Positions 37,641-52,413 of a stretch of DNA of 64,000 nt are shown here, piece after piece (positions within the stretch are counted from its first letter, which is position 1; the number at the start of each line of letters is the position of its first letter). The stretch is from Macrobrachium rosenbergii (Eukaryota; Arthropoda; Malacostraca; Decapoda; Palaemonidae): NCBI RefSeq assembly GCF_040412425.1, contig NC_089766.1, positions 51,876,372 to 51,940,371 of the forward strand, written 5' to 3'. A program made the position numbers and the translations under genes. Under the pieces are notes generated by a model. That model was not told where the DNA came from. It made no database searches and worked only from the letters and a program-made list of their open reading frames with translations.

Positions 37641-38380
37641 TTTTTCACAACTTCTTTGACTCGGTTGAAAGGTTAATAACTACTAATTTTTATCCCTTAG
37701 GATAAGTTAATAACTCTGCAGATTTTTCAAACCTCCTTTGGCTCGACAGGATATCAGTTTCGTTAGCTACAGTCATAAATCGGTTACAATATCTCTTAAA
37801 ACTAAAATTTATAAATAAAAAAAAAATATAAGAACATTTTTTTAAACACACTTTTATTAAATGCACTAAAAAGTAACAAATAATTTTACAAGAAATGAGA
37901 CACGCCAGGATTTTCATGTTTACAATTATTCATGATAAATTAAAAATAAAGCTAAAATTTATTGTCCCAAACATAAAGCGGCAATGCTCTACAAGAAAAA
38001 AGAAATATATAGTTTTCTTTTTCTTATGGAACATTTTTCCTTCCATGTTTGGGAATATTCCTACTTTTATTTTTAAGTCGACATGATTAATTGTAAGAAA
38101 ATCCTATGCGTGCCGTGTTTAGTCGCCTAAAAGGGGAAAATTTATTTTCCACTTGTTAGTGCATTTTAATGAAAATCGTGTTTAAGTGTTTATTACTTTT
38201 TTTTATCAAGACCTGAGGGGCGGAAAGTCCAAAAGTAGCCATTACAAAAGTTTTCTTTACGGAAAACTAATAAAAGGATTAGGCGGAACATTTATATACT
38301 CGGTCTCTGTCACACAATATTTCGGTGCTATTTTGGCTTGTTATCAATTTCTAGGCTGATCAGTCCAATATTTCCAAGGT
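37641..38380. other. AT-rich stretch, no feature recognised
   Basis: Short open frames only. Nothing identifiable. Confidence 0.5.
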
Positions 38381-38399
38381 GCTAGTACTAAACATGGCT

Positions 38400-40535
38400 G
38401 GAAGCTCCTTGCGACACCGTGTTTCTAGGCTGATGAGAAAGTCAATATTTCTGGGATCAAAATATTATATACACCCACTTCCATATTTGTGTGGTCGACA
38501 AATTATATTAATGAACGATATCTTCTGATGAAAGTCCAATATTTCTAGGCTTCTACTTCCAACATTTACCAGTCCAATACGGTGTTTAGTACTGATAGCA
38601 CTTCTAGGTAGGTGACACAATATTTTAGATGACAAGCCAAACTAACACCCAGTATTTCTAGGCTGAGGAGGAAGTCCAATATTTCTAGGCTGAGGAGAAA
38701 GTCCAATATTTCTAGGCTGAGGAGAAAGTCCAATATTTCTAGGCTGATGAGAAAGTCCAATATTTCTAGGCTGAGGAGAAAGTCCAATATTTCTAGGCCG
38801 AGGAGAAGTCTAGTATTTCTAGGCTGAGGAGAAAGTCCAATATTTCTAGGCTGATGAGAAAGTCCAATATTTCTAGGCTGAGGAGAAGTCTAGTATTTCT
38901 AGGCTGAGGAGAAGCCAAGTATTTCTAGGCTGAAGAGAAAGTCCAATATTTCTAGGCTGAGGAGAAGTCTAGTATTTCTAGGCTGAGGAGAAGCCAAGTA
39001 TTTCTAGGCTGAAGAGAAAGTCCAATATTTCTAGGCTGAGGAGAAAGTCCAATATTTCTAGGCTGAGGAGAAAGTCCAGTATTTCTAGGCTGATGAGAAA
39101 GTCCAATATTTCTAGGCTGAGGAGAAAGTCCAGTATTTCTAGGCTGATGAGAAAGTCCAATATTTCTAGGCTGAGGAGAAAGTCCAATATTTCTAGGCTG
39201 AGGAGAAAGTCCAGTATTTCTAGGCTGATGAGAAAGTCCAATATTTCTAGGCTGATGAGAAAGTCCAATATTTCTAGGCTGAGGAGAAAGTCCAGTATTT
39301 CTAGGCTGAGGAGAAAGTCCAGTATTTCTAGGCTGATGAGAAAGTCCAATATTTCTAGGCTGAGGAGAAAGCCCAGTATTTCTAGGCTGATGAGAAAGTC
39401 CAATATTTCTAGGTTGAGGAGAAAGTCAGTATTTCTAGGCTGAGGAGAAAGTCCCGTTTCTAGGCTGAGGGAGAAAGTATTTCTAGGCTGAAGAGAAAGT
39501 CCAATATTTCTAGGCTGAGGAGAAAGTCCAATATTTCTAGGCTGATGAGAAAGTCCAATATTTCTAGGCTGAGGAGAAGTCTAGTATTTCTAGGCTGAGG
39601 AGAAGCCCAGTATTTCTAGGCTGAAGAGAAAGTCCAATATTTCTAGGCTGAGGAGAAAGTCCAATATTTCTAGGCTGAGGAGAAAGTCCAGTATAGAAAT
39701 TCTAGGCTGATGAGAAAGTCCAATATTTCTAGGCTGAGGAGAAAGCCCAGTATTTCTAGGCTGATGAGAAAGTCCAATATTTCTAGGCTGAGGAGAAGTC
39801 CAGTATTTCTAGGCTGAAGAGAAAGTCTAGTATTTCTAGGCTGAGGAGAAAGTCCAATATTTCTAGGCTGAGGAGAAAGTCCAGTATTTTTCTAAGAGAG
39901 GCTGAAGAGAATTTCTAGTCTGAGAGAAAGTCCAATATTTCTAGGCTGAGGAGAAAGTCCAGTATTTCTAGGCTGAGGAGAAAGTCCAATATTTCTAGGC
40001 TGAGGAGAAAGTCCAGTAGGCTAGAAATATTTCTAGGCTGATGAGAAAGTCCAATATTTCTAGGCTGAGGAGAAAGCCCAGTATTTCTAGGCTGATGAGA
40101 AAGTCCAATATTTTAGGCTGAGAGAAAGTCCAGTAATTCTAGGCTGAGGAGAAGCCCAATATTTCTAGGCTGAAGAGAAAGTCTAGTATTTCTAGGCTGA
40201 GGAGAAGCCCAGTATTTCTAGGCTGAAGAGAAAGTCCAATATTTCTAGGCTGAGGAGAAAGTCCAATATTTCTAGGCTGATGAGAAAGTCCAATATTTCT
40301 AGGCTGAGGAGAAGTCTAGTATTTCTAGGCTGATTTGAGAGAAGCCCAGTATTTCTAGGCTGATGAGGAGAAAGTCCAATATTTCTAGGCTGAGAAAGAG
40401 AAAGTCCAATGAAGAGAAAGTCCAATATTTCTAGGCTGAGGAGAAAGTCCAATATTTCTAGGCTGAGGAGAAAGTCCAGTATTTCTAGGCTGATGAGAAA
40501 GTCCAATATTTCTAGGCTGAGGAGAAAGTCAGAAC
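38400..40535. repeat. 27-bp minisatellite
   Basis: About 70 units of a 27-bp monomer built from TTTCTAGGCTGAGGAGAAAG plus TCCAATA, regular from about 38,650. Variant positions include GAG/GAT/GAA in the middle triplet and AAGTCCAAT, AAGTCCAGT, AAGTCTAGT and AAGCCCAGT forms. Since 27 is nine codons, long frames exist on both strands (repeats of DFLLSLEIL or SNISRLRRK), but no start, splice or flanking context supports a protein. Isolated insertions occur near 39,694, 39,890-39,915, 40,015 and 40,330-40,410. Scattered monomer words reach upstream to about 38,400. Confidence 0.95.
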
Positions 40536-40839
40536 ATATCTAAGTAAAACTGCAAATTGAGTCCCTGGTATCCCCAGAATGATTAGATAAGTAATTTTCT
40601 CTTTACTCTGACGAGGAAACAGAGTTATCTTTTTCTGTTCCGAGGAAACCAATTGTGGTGAGGAAACAAACATTTGTTTTCGTCTATCACGAAGAAAAAA
40701 AATCAATTTACAGGACAAAGAATGAATTGCCTACAATTCTGTCACCGCCTCCTGCGGCGCGTGGCGAAAAGGGCCTCAGCAAAATTCTGCCAGTCACGTC
40801 TTTCCTGCGTTTCATCTTCTGCAAATCACCGCACCGTAG

Positions 40840-41080
40840 AGGGGTGCTCTGTAGGCATTACGTAAGGTTCTTTTGCAGCGTCCCTTCGGCCCCTAGCTGC
40901 AACCCCTTGCATTTCTTTTACTCTCAAATATTTCTTTCCACTCTCTCCTGTCAATTGTTTCAGGGTGCAACTGCGAGGTTTTCCTCCTGTTACACCTTTC
41001 GAACTTTTCTACTCTTCAGTTCCCTTTTCAGAGCTGAATGACCTCATAGGCCCCAGCGCTTGGTCTTTGGCCTAAATATT
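40840..41080 (-). repeat. SINE-like repeat family R1, copy 3
   Basis: Shares the GCAACTGCGAGGTTTTCCTC core and CTCATAGGCCCCAGCGCTTG with the other R1 copies. It is diverged and truncated at the left. Confidence 0.75.
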
Positions 41081-41345
41081 ATCTCCCATTCCCAGGGGTT
41101 GTGCCTAGGGCATGTCCACGTCCTCTTCATCACCCTCTCATCATTGTCCCATCTACACGCGGGACTTGGGTCATTTCCCTCCTGACTCTGATATTTCTTC
41201 TTCAGGCCTTAAGCTCAAAGCGACAGTATTTTTATAGGTATAATATCATTGACATGTCATGATTCATGTGCGCATAGCAATGCAGATCCCAGTAGTGTTG
41301 TGTGTAATCTTGCTATAGTGAGAATGCTCATACTTGAATTTTTTA
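41081..41345. other. no feature recognised
   Basis: Unique-looking sequence without coding motifs between a SINE-like repeat and a microsatellite. Confidence 0.4.
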
Positions 41346-41348
41346 TAG

Positions 41349-41728
<380 letters not shown>

Positions 41729-42014
41729 CCTTTGTCCACCAACCCTTACTATATTAAGTCTTGTTATAAAACTACATTTTTGAGACCCATTTCCCAAGCA
41801 GCTCAAATTCAGAATCTTCCTTCTATGAAGCTTTAAGTGGAAGTCCCTTTTAACTTGTAGCTTAGTGCTTGCGCAGGTTCCTGGTCCGAGTAGCAGCCCT
41901 TAAGCTAAAACTTCGTCTCAGTATGAAACCAAAGAAAATAAATTGATGATAAAATATCTATTTATAGCAAGTTGCCTTTTTACTAAACAGTGTAATCAGC
42001 ACTTTTATAAGTTC

Positions 42015-42290
42015 CTCATTTGAAGGGCGGGTATCGTTCTCAGTTAGCACTCTTCTGGCCCCGCGTTTGATTCTCCGACCGGCCAATGAAGAATTAGAGG
42101 AATTTATTTCTGGTGGTAGAAATTCATTTCTCGTTATAATGTGGTTCGGATTCCACAATAAGCTGTAGGTGCCGTTGCTAGATAACCAATTGGTTCTTAG
42201 CCTAATCCTTCGGGCCAGCCCTAGGAGAGCTGTTAATCAGCTCAGAGGTCTGGTTAAGCTAAGGTATACTTAACCTTAGCACTTTTATGA
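42015..42290 (+). mobile_element. tRNA-derived SINE (family S3)
   Basis: A tRNA-like head with a near-consensus pol III B box (GTTTGATTC at 42,065-42,073) inside CCGCGTTTGATTCTCCGACC, followed by a unique body (GGTTCGGATTCCACAATAAG) and a tail ending CTAAGGTATACTTAACC. A clear A box was not found. Identified by structure; the family name is mine. Confidence 0.55.
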
Positions 42291-42365
42291 AGGCGTTCAA
42301 AAATTCTTTTTTTTATGCTTTACCATCTTATAGATATTGAGAATACATTTATGACCCCCCCCCCC

Positions 42366-42655
42366 ATAGGGGGTCAGTGCCGTCAGTGCGCCTCACGGGG
42401 TGCACTGTAGGCAATACTAAAGGTTCTTTGTACCTTCCCATAGGCCTCTAGCTGCAACCCCTTTCATTTCTTTTGCCGTACCTCCATTCATTTCTTGTTA
42501 TTCACCCTCTCCTAACAATTATTTCATGGTGCAACTGCGAGGCTTTCCTCCTGTTACACCTTCAAACATACCTACGCTCAATTTCCATTTCAGTGCTGAA
42601 TGACCTTATAGGTCCCAGTTCGTTCGGCCTAAACTCTATATCCCATTCCATTCCA
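42366..42655 (-). repeat. SINE-like repeat family R1, copy 4
   Basis: Near full-length, with GTGCCGTCAGTGCGCC at its left, the GCAACTGCGAGGCTTTCCTC core and a CTTATAGGTCCCAG segment. Confidence 0.75.
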
Positions 42656-42947
42656 CATTTACCACCTCACTATTTTGATGAAGGTACTCCTAAACAGCAT
42701 TACGAAACTCCCGGAAGTGTTGGCCTTGGGGCCGAGTCGTGAATGTGCAGTGTAATGCGCGCGTCTCCTATACACCCATTTGTCACTAAGGACAGGATCA
42801 GCGGACCGCGTAAGCTTTTCTTTCCAGAACACAATATTCGTGGAATCAGCGTTGTAAGTTTCACACGAGACTCCCTTTATAAAGGCTAAATCTAGAGAAG
42901 CGTAGATTTCCGTTGTTGGGTTTTGACGGCATGTTGTTGGGGGTAGG
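42656..42947. other. no feature recognised
   Basis: Short unique-looking spacer between two R1 copies. No motif seen. Confidence 0.4.
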
Positions 42948-43192
42948 CCCCGTAGGGGGCTAGTGGTGCCAGTGTGCAACATTACTTAAGGTTCTTTGCA
43001 GCGTCCCTTCGGCCCCCTAGCTGCAACCCCTTTCGTTCCTTTTACTGTACCTCCGTTCATAATCTCTTTCTTCGTCTTATTTTCCACCCTCTCCTAAGAA
43101 TTGATTCATATTGCAACTGCGAGGTTTTCCTCCTGTTGCACCTTTTCAAAACTCACTGTCAGTGTCAGTTTCAGCGCTGAACTACTCTATTT
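42948..43192 (-). repeat. SINE-like repeat family R1, copy 5
   Basis: Starts near CGTAGGGGGCTAGTGGTGCC and contains the GCAACTGCGAGGTTTTCCTC core. Its tail is truncated after TTTCAGCGCTGAA. Confidence 0.75.
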
Positions 43193-43390
43193 TGTTAGGG
43201 GTAGGAAGTCTGTGATGAAGGGGAAGAATTGTTCCTTCATTCTTCTTTTATTATGATAATGGGTTTTATTTTCTGCCGTTTCCTTCTCCCGTGATTGAAA
43301 TATTATTATGTCTGTAGCAAGTTCTCCTTCGAAACTGTACTCTGGCTGTAAGAATTAATGTAACCTTAAGAGCCAAGCTTTTCCCGTCAG

Positions 43391-43424
43391 TAATAATAAT
43401 AATAATAATAATAATAATTAAAAA

Positions 43425-43467
<43 letters not shown>

Positions 43468-43480
43468 TATATATATATAT

Positions 43481-43536
<56 letters not shown>
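43391..43536. repeat. (AAT)n microsatellite with a short (TA)n inside
   Basis: AAT units with an AAAAAAA and TATATA interruption near 43,459-43,482. Confidence 0.95.
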
Positions 43537-43661
43537 CTTCTTCTTCTTCTTCTTTTAACGTGCTTTTTCCCATTTTTGTATGGGGTAAGCACGATGCCTT
43601 CTTTTGAAGGACTTTGATTTGGCTTTTAGGGTAGACCGTAGTCTCGATCGGCTGCCCTAAT
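43537..43661 (-). mobile_element. SINE family S2, truncated copy
   Basis: Minus-strand 3' part of the S2 SINE (GAAGAAGAAG tail, then GCACGTTAAAAG reading inward). It includes the B-box-like GATCGAGAC and is cut at CAGCCGATCG, where an (AAT)n array begins (43,661-43,714). Confidence 0.7.
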
Positions 43662-43671
43662 AATAATAATA

Positions 43672-43714
<43 letters not shown>

Positions 43715-43831
43715 TTAATCCTTTTCTTATTCTTCGGATTTTGTCCTTGAGTAGCTTCGAAAATAATCCTTGAGGAATGTGTGTGAACAAAAGAACCACA
43801 AGAGATGGGGGCGGGGGGAGACGAAAGAATA

Positions 43832-44055
43832 TTCCGAACAGCCGTCTGTCGATGCATGTGTCCCCCAAAAACTGAAAAGAAAACTAATTACTCTCATGGC
43901 CAAAATATTCCGAACAGCCGTCTGTTGATGCGTGTGTCCCCCAAAAACTGAAAAGAAAATTAATTACTCTCATGGCCAAAATATTCCGAACAGCCGTCTG
44001 TCGATGCGTGTGTCCCCCAGAAACTGAAAAAAAATTAATTACTCTCATGGCCACC
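43832..44055. repeat. about 75-bp tandem repeat, 3 units
   Basis: Three units containing AATATTCCGAACAGCCGTCT, CCCCCAAAAACTGAAAAG and ACTCTCATGGCCA. Monomers are nearly identical. Confidence 0.9.
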
Positions 44056-44089
44056 AAAAACACCGAAGGGAATGCTTTCCAATAACTTC

Positions 44090-45112
44090 TTGCACTCCAG
44101 ACTGAGTTCTGTTCGACCTGTGTCAGATATCGGTCTGCCCAGAAGATTAACCAGTCACTGAATATTAAAATTCTCCTTCTTCTTCTTGTACTTCAGATTG
44201 AGTTCTGTTCGACCTGTGTCAGATACCGGTCTGCCCAGTCGATTAACCAGTCATGAATACTCAAATTCTCCTTCTTCTTCAAAACTGAATTGAGTTCTGT
44301 TCGACCTGTGTCGGATATGTCTGCCCAAAATATTAACCAGTCACTGTGAATACTCAAATTCTCCTTCTTCTTCTTCTTGTACTTCAGATTGAGTTCTGTT
44401 CGACCTGTGTCAAAACAGTAGATTAACCAGTCACTGTGAATATTTAATTTCCTTCTTCTTCTTGCACTTCAGATTGAGTTCTGTTCGACCTGTGTCAGAT
44501 ATCAGTCTGCCCAGTACATTAACCAGTCTGTGAATATTCAAATTCTCCTTCTTCTTGTACTTCAGATTGAGTTCTGTTCCCTGTGTCAAAACCCAGTAGA
44601 TTAACCAGTCACTGTGAATATTCAAATTCTCCTTCTTCTTCTTGTACTTCAGATTGAGTTCTGTTCGACCTGTGTCAGATATCGGTCTGCCCAGTAGATT
44701 AACCAGTCACTGTGAATATTCAAATTCTCCTTCTTCTTCTTGTTGATTGAGTTCTGTTCGACCTGTGTCAGAAAGTCTGCCCAGTAAAACCAATGTGAAT
44801 ATTCAAATTCTCCTTCTTCTTGTACTTCAGATTGAGTTCTGTTCGACCTGTGTCAGATATCGGTCTGCCCAGAGATAACCAGTCACTGTGAATATTCAAA
44901 TAACTTCTTCTTCTTGTACTTCAGATTGAGTTCTGTTCGACCTGTGTCAGATATCGGTCTGCCCAGTAGATTAACCAGTCACTGTGAATATTCAAATTCT
45001 CCTTCTTCTTCTTGTACTTCAGATTGAGTTCTGTTCGACCTGTGTCAGATATCGGTCTGCCCAGTAGATTAACCAGTCACTGTGAATACTCAAATTCTCC
45101 TTTCTCTTCTCT
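44090..45112. repeat. 98-bp tandem repeat, about 10 units
   Basis: Units run CTTCAGATTGAGTTCTGTTC, GACCTGTGTCAGATATCGGT, CTGCCCAGTAGATTAACCAG, TCACTGTGAATATTCAAATT and CTCC(TTC)n. Some units lack 10-15 bases, replaced by AAAA (for example at 44,412-44,416 and 44,588-44,591). There is no coding potential beyond chance. Confidence 0.93.
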
Positions 45113-45838
45113 CTGAATAAATTCAGCGCTGTAGCATCATAACTTAGAAATTGGAAACTCAACAGGAATGAGATATAGGAACAAAAGCTGTAAAACAATC
45201 TATATCACTGCTTCACCCCAAACTGTTACAGAATGAAAACCGTGGCCGACGAGATCGTTCTTGGTGGCCTTGGCAGACTCTCATCCGAAAAAAAAATATT
45301 TTGCATTTAGGCCAAATGAGAACGACAGAAGAAGCTTACATTTGTCACTACCTAGAATCCATTAAAAAATGTCATTCACGGTCAAAGCTCAGAGGAAAAT
45401 TTGAAGACTAGCAATCAGTGAAGAATATTTTATGGTATTTTAGAAGTTATTTCTGAAATATCATTCAATTCTTGACATTACAGTATTCGTATTTTCCTCT
45501 GAGCTTTGACTCGAATGTCATTGATAATTTCAAAGACACTCAAATGGGAAACGCAATGAAAGTTCGAGAAACGAAATTTTCCAAAGCGCCACCACCCACG
45601 TCACTGCAAGGGAATTCTCATAAAAGGAGAAAAAGAAGCGAATTTGCTTGCAAGTCCACCAAACCCTTCTAATTTAATCTTTTGTCATAATAACGGATGT
45701 CGGGTCCTCCCTAACTGACGTGAGATTCCTTTCTGTGTAACAGTTTAATTGCTGTGAATATTCCTAAGGCAAATCTATAGTGATAAAATCCGAGTGGATC
45801 TGATCTTGTTTGTCCTCCTCCGGGTGACAGTAGGGGAG
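45113..45838. other. non-coding stretch with an inverted repeat
   Basis: Contains a 31-bp imperfect inverted repeat: TGTCATTCACGGTCAAAGCT (about 45,369-45,400) and AGCTTTGACTCGAATGTCAT (ending about 45,519), spaced about 80 bp. No gene recognised. Confidence 0.45.
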
Positions 45839-45839
45839 A

Positions 45840-46262
45840 CATGACACAACCACCCACCCCCAGCAAACCAGCTTGTTCGCCCCGGGTGGGGACGGGGTAG
45901 GTAGGGGAATGGGAAGGTTGGGGTGGCATCAACCCTCCTCTTGCAAATCTGTTCCTGCAAACCTGTTTGTCCGCCCCGGGTGGGGCAGAGTAGGTAGGGG
46001 ATCAGGAGGGTAGGGGAGACATCCACCCTCCTGCAAACCTGTTTGTCCACCCCAGGTGGGGCGGAGTAGGTAGGGGATCAGGAAGGTAGGGGAGATATCC
46101 ACCCTCCTCCTGCAAACCTGCTTGTCCGCCCCGGGTGGGGCGGAAGGTAGGGGATCAGGAGGGTAGGGGAGATATCCACCCTCCTCCTGCAAACATGCTT
46201 GTCCGCCCCAGGTGGGATGGGGTAGGTAGGGTAATGGGAGGGTAGGGGGAGACAGCATCCCG
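45840..46262. repeat. about 84-bp GC-rich tandem repeat, 5 units
   Basis: Units contain CTTGTCCGCCCCGGGTGGGG, GTAGGTAGGGGATCAGG and ATATCCACCCTCCTCCTGC. They differ by short deletions. Confidence 0.92.
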
Positions 46263-46414
46263 GGTTCCAGCGTGCTTAGTGCACCAACAAGTTCATAGAG
46301 AATATTCTGCTGAAAGCTAACGAATGCTCGGTGGATTTCTCTAAGTATTCAAAAAAAAACATGAACGCGAATTATCAGAATTGCTTTGGCAATTTTGAAA
46401 TGGCTTATACTTAC

Positions 46415-46596
46415 CTCATTTTTCCTTCCAAACTTTCGCCCGAAGAACTTTCGGCAATTTCGAAAATGGAGCCTCGAAAATGACAGCGCAACGGGACCGG
46501 GGCAAGTGCAGTAATGGCAAGAATACCGAAATAAATTTTCCTCTCAGGCCCTACGAGACTATTGGGTAATTTGCTTAAAGGCTGCTCTGTCGCCAT
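46415..46596 (-). CDS. candidate first coding exon of an unknown gene
   Basis: Minus-strand frame from ATG at 46,596 runs 60 codons to a near-perfect donor ATGAG|GTAAGTATA (GT at 46,413-46,414), leaving phase 2. The composition is balanced and not repeat-like (begins MATEQPLSKLPNSLVGPERK). No next exon was found, as the downstream side is a minisatellite. A chance frame cannot be excluded. Confidence 0.3.
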
Positions 46597-46679
46597 TCCT
46601 AGTTCCCTCAGACCGGAGATTCTGATATAATGAATTCGTCAGATTATCTGAATGATTTCCTCCTGTAATAAATATCTTT

Positions 46680-46925
46680 TAGAAATATGAAATCCTGGTT
46701 ATCAATTGCTTCAGTATTTGCTGCTGAAGTTCCAACTGCACGACATCCTCAGTAGGGAGACTTCCACAGTCCAGAAGTGTGAGGAATAAAGGACCTCTGG
46801 AACTTTGGAGAAGTTCGACAGCGAGGGACACATTTACTGCATATTGGTGCTTCTGCTGTTCAGCGAATCTAGTTGCTCTCGGCAGGAAAAGGGGATCAAC
46901 GATCAATTGTGAATGTGAAAAACCC
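46680..46925 (-). mobile_element. LINE 3' coding end, 5'-truncated
   Basis: The minus strand gives PDPLFLPRATRFAEQQKHQY, then, after a frame change, a SFIPH-SGLW-type motif, matching the plus-strand LINE at 52,859-53,402. A 16-bp flanking duplication of a separate SINE begins just upstream. Confidence 0.75.
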
Positions 46926-46947
46926 TTAAATAATAAACCGAGAAAAT

Positions 46948-47153
46948 CTTCTTCTTCTTTTAACGTGCTTTTTCCCATTTTTTGTATGGGGTAAGCACGA
47001 TGCCTTCTTTTGAAGGGCTTTGATTTGGCTTTGGGGTAGACCGTAGTCTCGATCGGCTGCCCTGCCTGACATCGCTAAGACCCCGGTAGCGCATGTACAT
47101 GTATCATCCCAAATCACCAGCTCCCTTTCTCCCAGCAGCGAGGAGAGTTGAGC
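46948..47153 (-). mobile_element. SINE family S2, full copy with 16-bp target duplication
   Basis: 206-bp element flanked by AATAAACCGAGAAAAT at 46,932-46,947 and again at 47,154-47,169. On the minus strand it starts GCTCAACTCTCCTCGCTGCT, contains a B-box match GATCGAGAC, and ends GCACGTTAAAAGAAGAAGAA. Other copies are at 43,537-43,661 and 60,085-60,292. Confidence 0.85.
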
Positions 47154-47201
47154 AATAAACCGAGAAAATTAACATTGAAATTTGAAACACCGTAGAACCA
47201 A

Positions 47202-47203
<2 letters not shown>

Positions 47204-47283
<80 letters not shown>

Positions 47284-47509
47284 CAGAGATGAAACCTATT
47301 CACATAGAACAAGCACACCAAATGGGCCATTGACTTGAAATTTAAGCTTCCAAAGAATGTTGGTTTCAACCTCTCACCACAGACCCCACACTGCAGCAGT
47401 AACTGATCATGATACAGAGCCAGTGGTTTTTCATCCCCTGGGGGAGACGCGAACCAGCGACATCTGAGAAGCATGCCACGACACTAACCACTATACCAGC
47501 GGACCAGCC
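47204..47509 (-). mobile_element. tRNA-headed SINE with LINE-derived tail
   Basis: On the minus strand the head carries a perfect pol III A box TGGTATAGTGG (47,488-47,498) and, 43 bases on, a near B box GGTTCGCGTC (47,446-47,455), the spacing of a tRNA. The 3' part, from ATTCTTTGGAAGCTT to the (AAT)n tail, matches the 3' end of the LINE at 53,280-53,402. The SINE would be copied by that LINE's machinery. Confidence 0.85.
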
Positions 47510-47749
47510 AAAAGTTTCAAAGCGTCACCTATGTCACTGCAACGCGAACCACCTCCCATGTCCAAGTAGAATAAGGCAGTTTAACTCAGTAGCAGCAAAA
47601 TCTACTGAGTAGTTGCTTTCAAATCGTTGGCTAAATATACCTCAAGATGTTCTCTAGTGTGCTGGGGTCAAGATTTTTCGTTTCTATAAGATAGATTACT
47701 ACATTCAACAAGTAGGAGATGCTCCGAAGTCTCTTCGGCGCAATGGAGT

Positions 47750-48060
47750 TTTCTGTATAGCCATGGCCCATGAAACCTTCAACCACGGCCAGGTGGTGGC
47801 TGGTGTTGTTGGTACCTATAACGGTGCCAGATGTACGATTATGGCTAATTTTAACCTTAAATAAAATAAAACTACTGGGGCTAGAGGGCTGCAATTTGGT
47901 ATGTGTAATGATTGGAGGGTGGATGATCAACATACCAATTTGCAGCCCTCTAGCCCCAGTAGTTTTTAAGATATGAGGGCGGACAGAAAAAGCGTGGACT
48001 GAATCAAGTGCGGACGGACAGACAAAGCCATCTCAATAGTTTCCTCTTACAGAAAACTAA
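47750..48060. repeat. hairpin-bearing repeat family R2, copy 3
   Basis: Long inverted repeat at 47,867-47,968. The outer arms read CTACTGGGGC / GCCCCAGTAG, a paired change from the 37-kb copy. Downstream text (GAGGGCGGACAGAAAAAGC, TACAGAAAACTAAAA) extends the family. Confidence 0.78.
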
Positions 48061-48600
48061 AAAGGTAGAAGCTATCTGAATTGCTTTAGCGTTGGTAAAG
48101 TGTTCTCATTTTGTTATTTACCATACCTGTCTTCTGCAAAGAAAATGATCATTTATTTCTTGAGACTTCAGTTAAACTTATAACTAAAAGCATAAATCCT
48201 TTGATGCAACAATTATGACAATACTTGAAGTGTGTGTATTCCAGCAACACAGTATTTACTCCTACGGCAGAAATCCTGAATCTATAATAACACATTGAAA
48301 TTCCAAAAGCAAGCTTAAGTATACTAGTGGTAAAAATTATGCATTTGCACTGATTCTTCTTATTCATAAGAAAAGAAAATCTTTGGAAGATGGCATTTTG
48401 ACAGCGGTTGCATTTTGCAATATTTTCAATACGAATCTTCCCTAAACACTGGGAATTGTCATGCGTGAAATTTATGGTTTTAACTCCCTGATGTTTATGA
48501 TCATCCAGTGTTGAACAGTATCTCAAGGACTCGAGGAAATTGGTCCATGTTTAGTTCACGCAGATAAAAAGATACAATGTATATGTATCTGTACGTAAAT
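48061..48600. other. no recognised feature
   Basis: A 125-codon minus-strand frame (48,149-48,526) with many Cys and His residues is open but matches nothing I recognise and has no splice or promoter support. Confidence 0.4.
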
Positions 48601-48613
48601 GTAAATATAAATG

Positions 48614-52028
<3,415 letters not shown>

Positions 52029-52091
52029 GTTCAAACCAACCCAAAGCAGGAAAGGAGAACAGTTTCATAGCGTATTTTGGCGCTACTCTTT

Positions 52092-52095
<4 letters not shown>

Positions 52096-52151
<56 letters not shown>

Positions 52152-52273
52152 AGGTTGAAGAGGTAAAGGCATGTATGTCTCTCACAAGATCAAGTTTATT
52201 ATGCCAACGTTTCACATCACATGATGCATCTTCAAGGCTGGAAAATTGCAGACAATAAATACTTAAAATGTCA

Positions 52274-52353
<80 letters not shown>

Positions 52354-52413
52354 TATATATATATAAACATATATATATATATATATATATATATAAGTGA
52401 CATTTTAAGTATT

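Noticed and set aside
38978..39443. 141- and 116-codon frames made of 9-residue repeats
   Set aside because: Pure consequence of a 27-bp monomer; open on both strands, no start context, splice site or unique flank.
38400..40535. CTGATGAGAAAG in minisatellite monomers as a hammerhead ribozyme
   Set aside because: CTGATGA is followed at once by GAAA, leaving no stem II, and most monomers read CTGAGGAG; chance resemblance.
47440..47509. Functional tRNA gene
   Set aside because: A and B boxes are present but the cloverleaf stems do not form and it is joined to a LINE-type tail; it is a SINE head.
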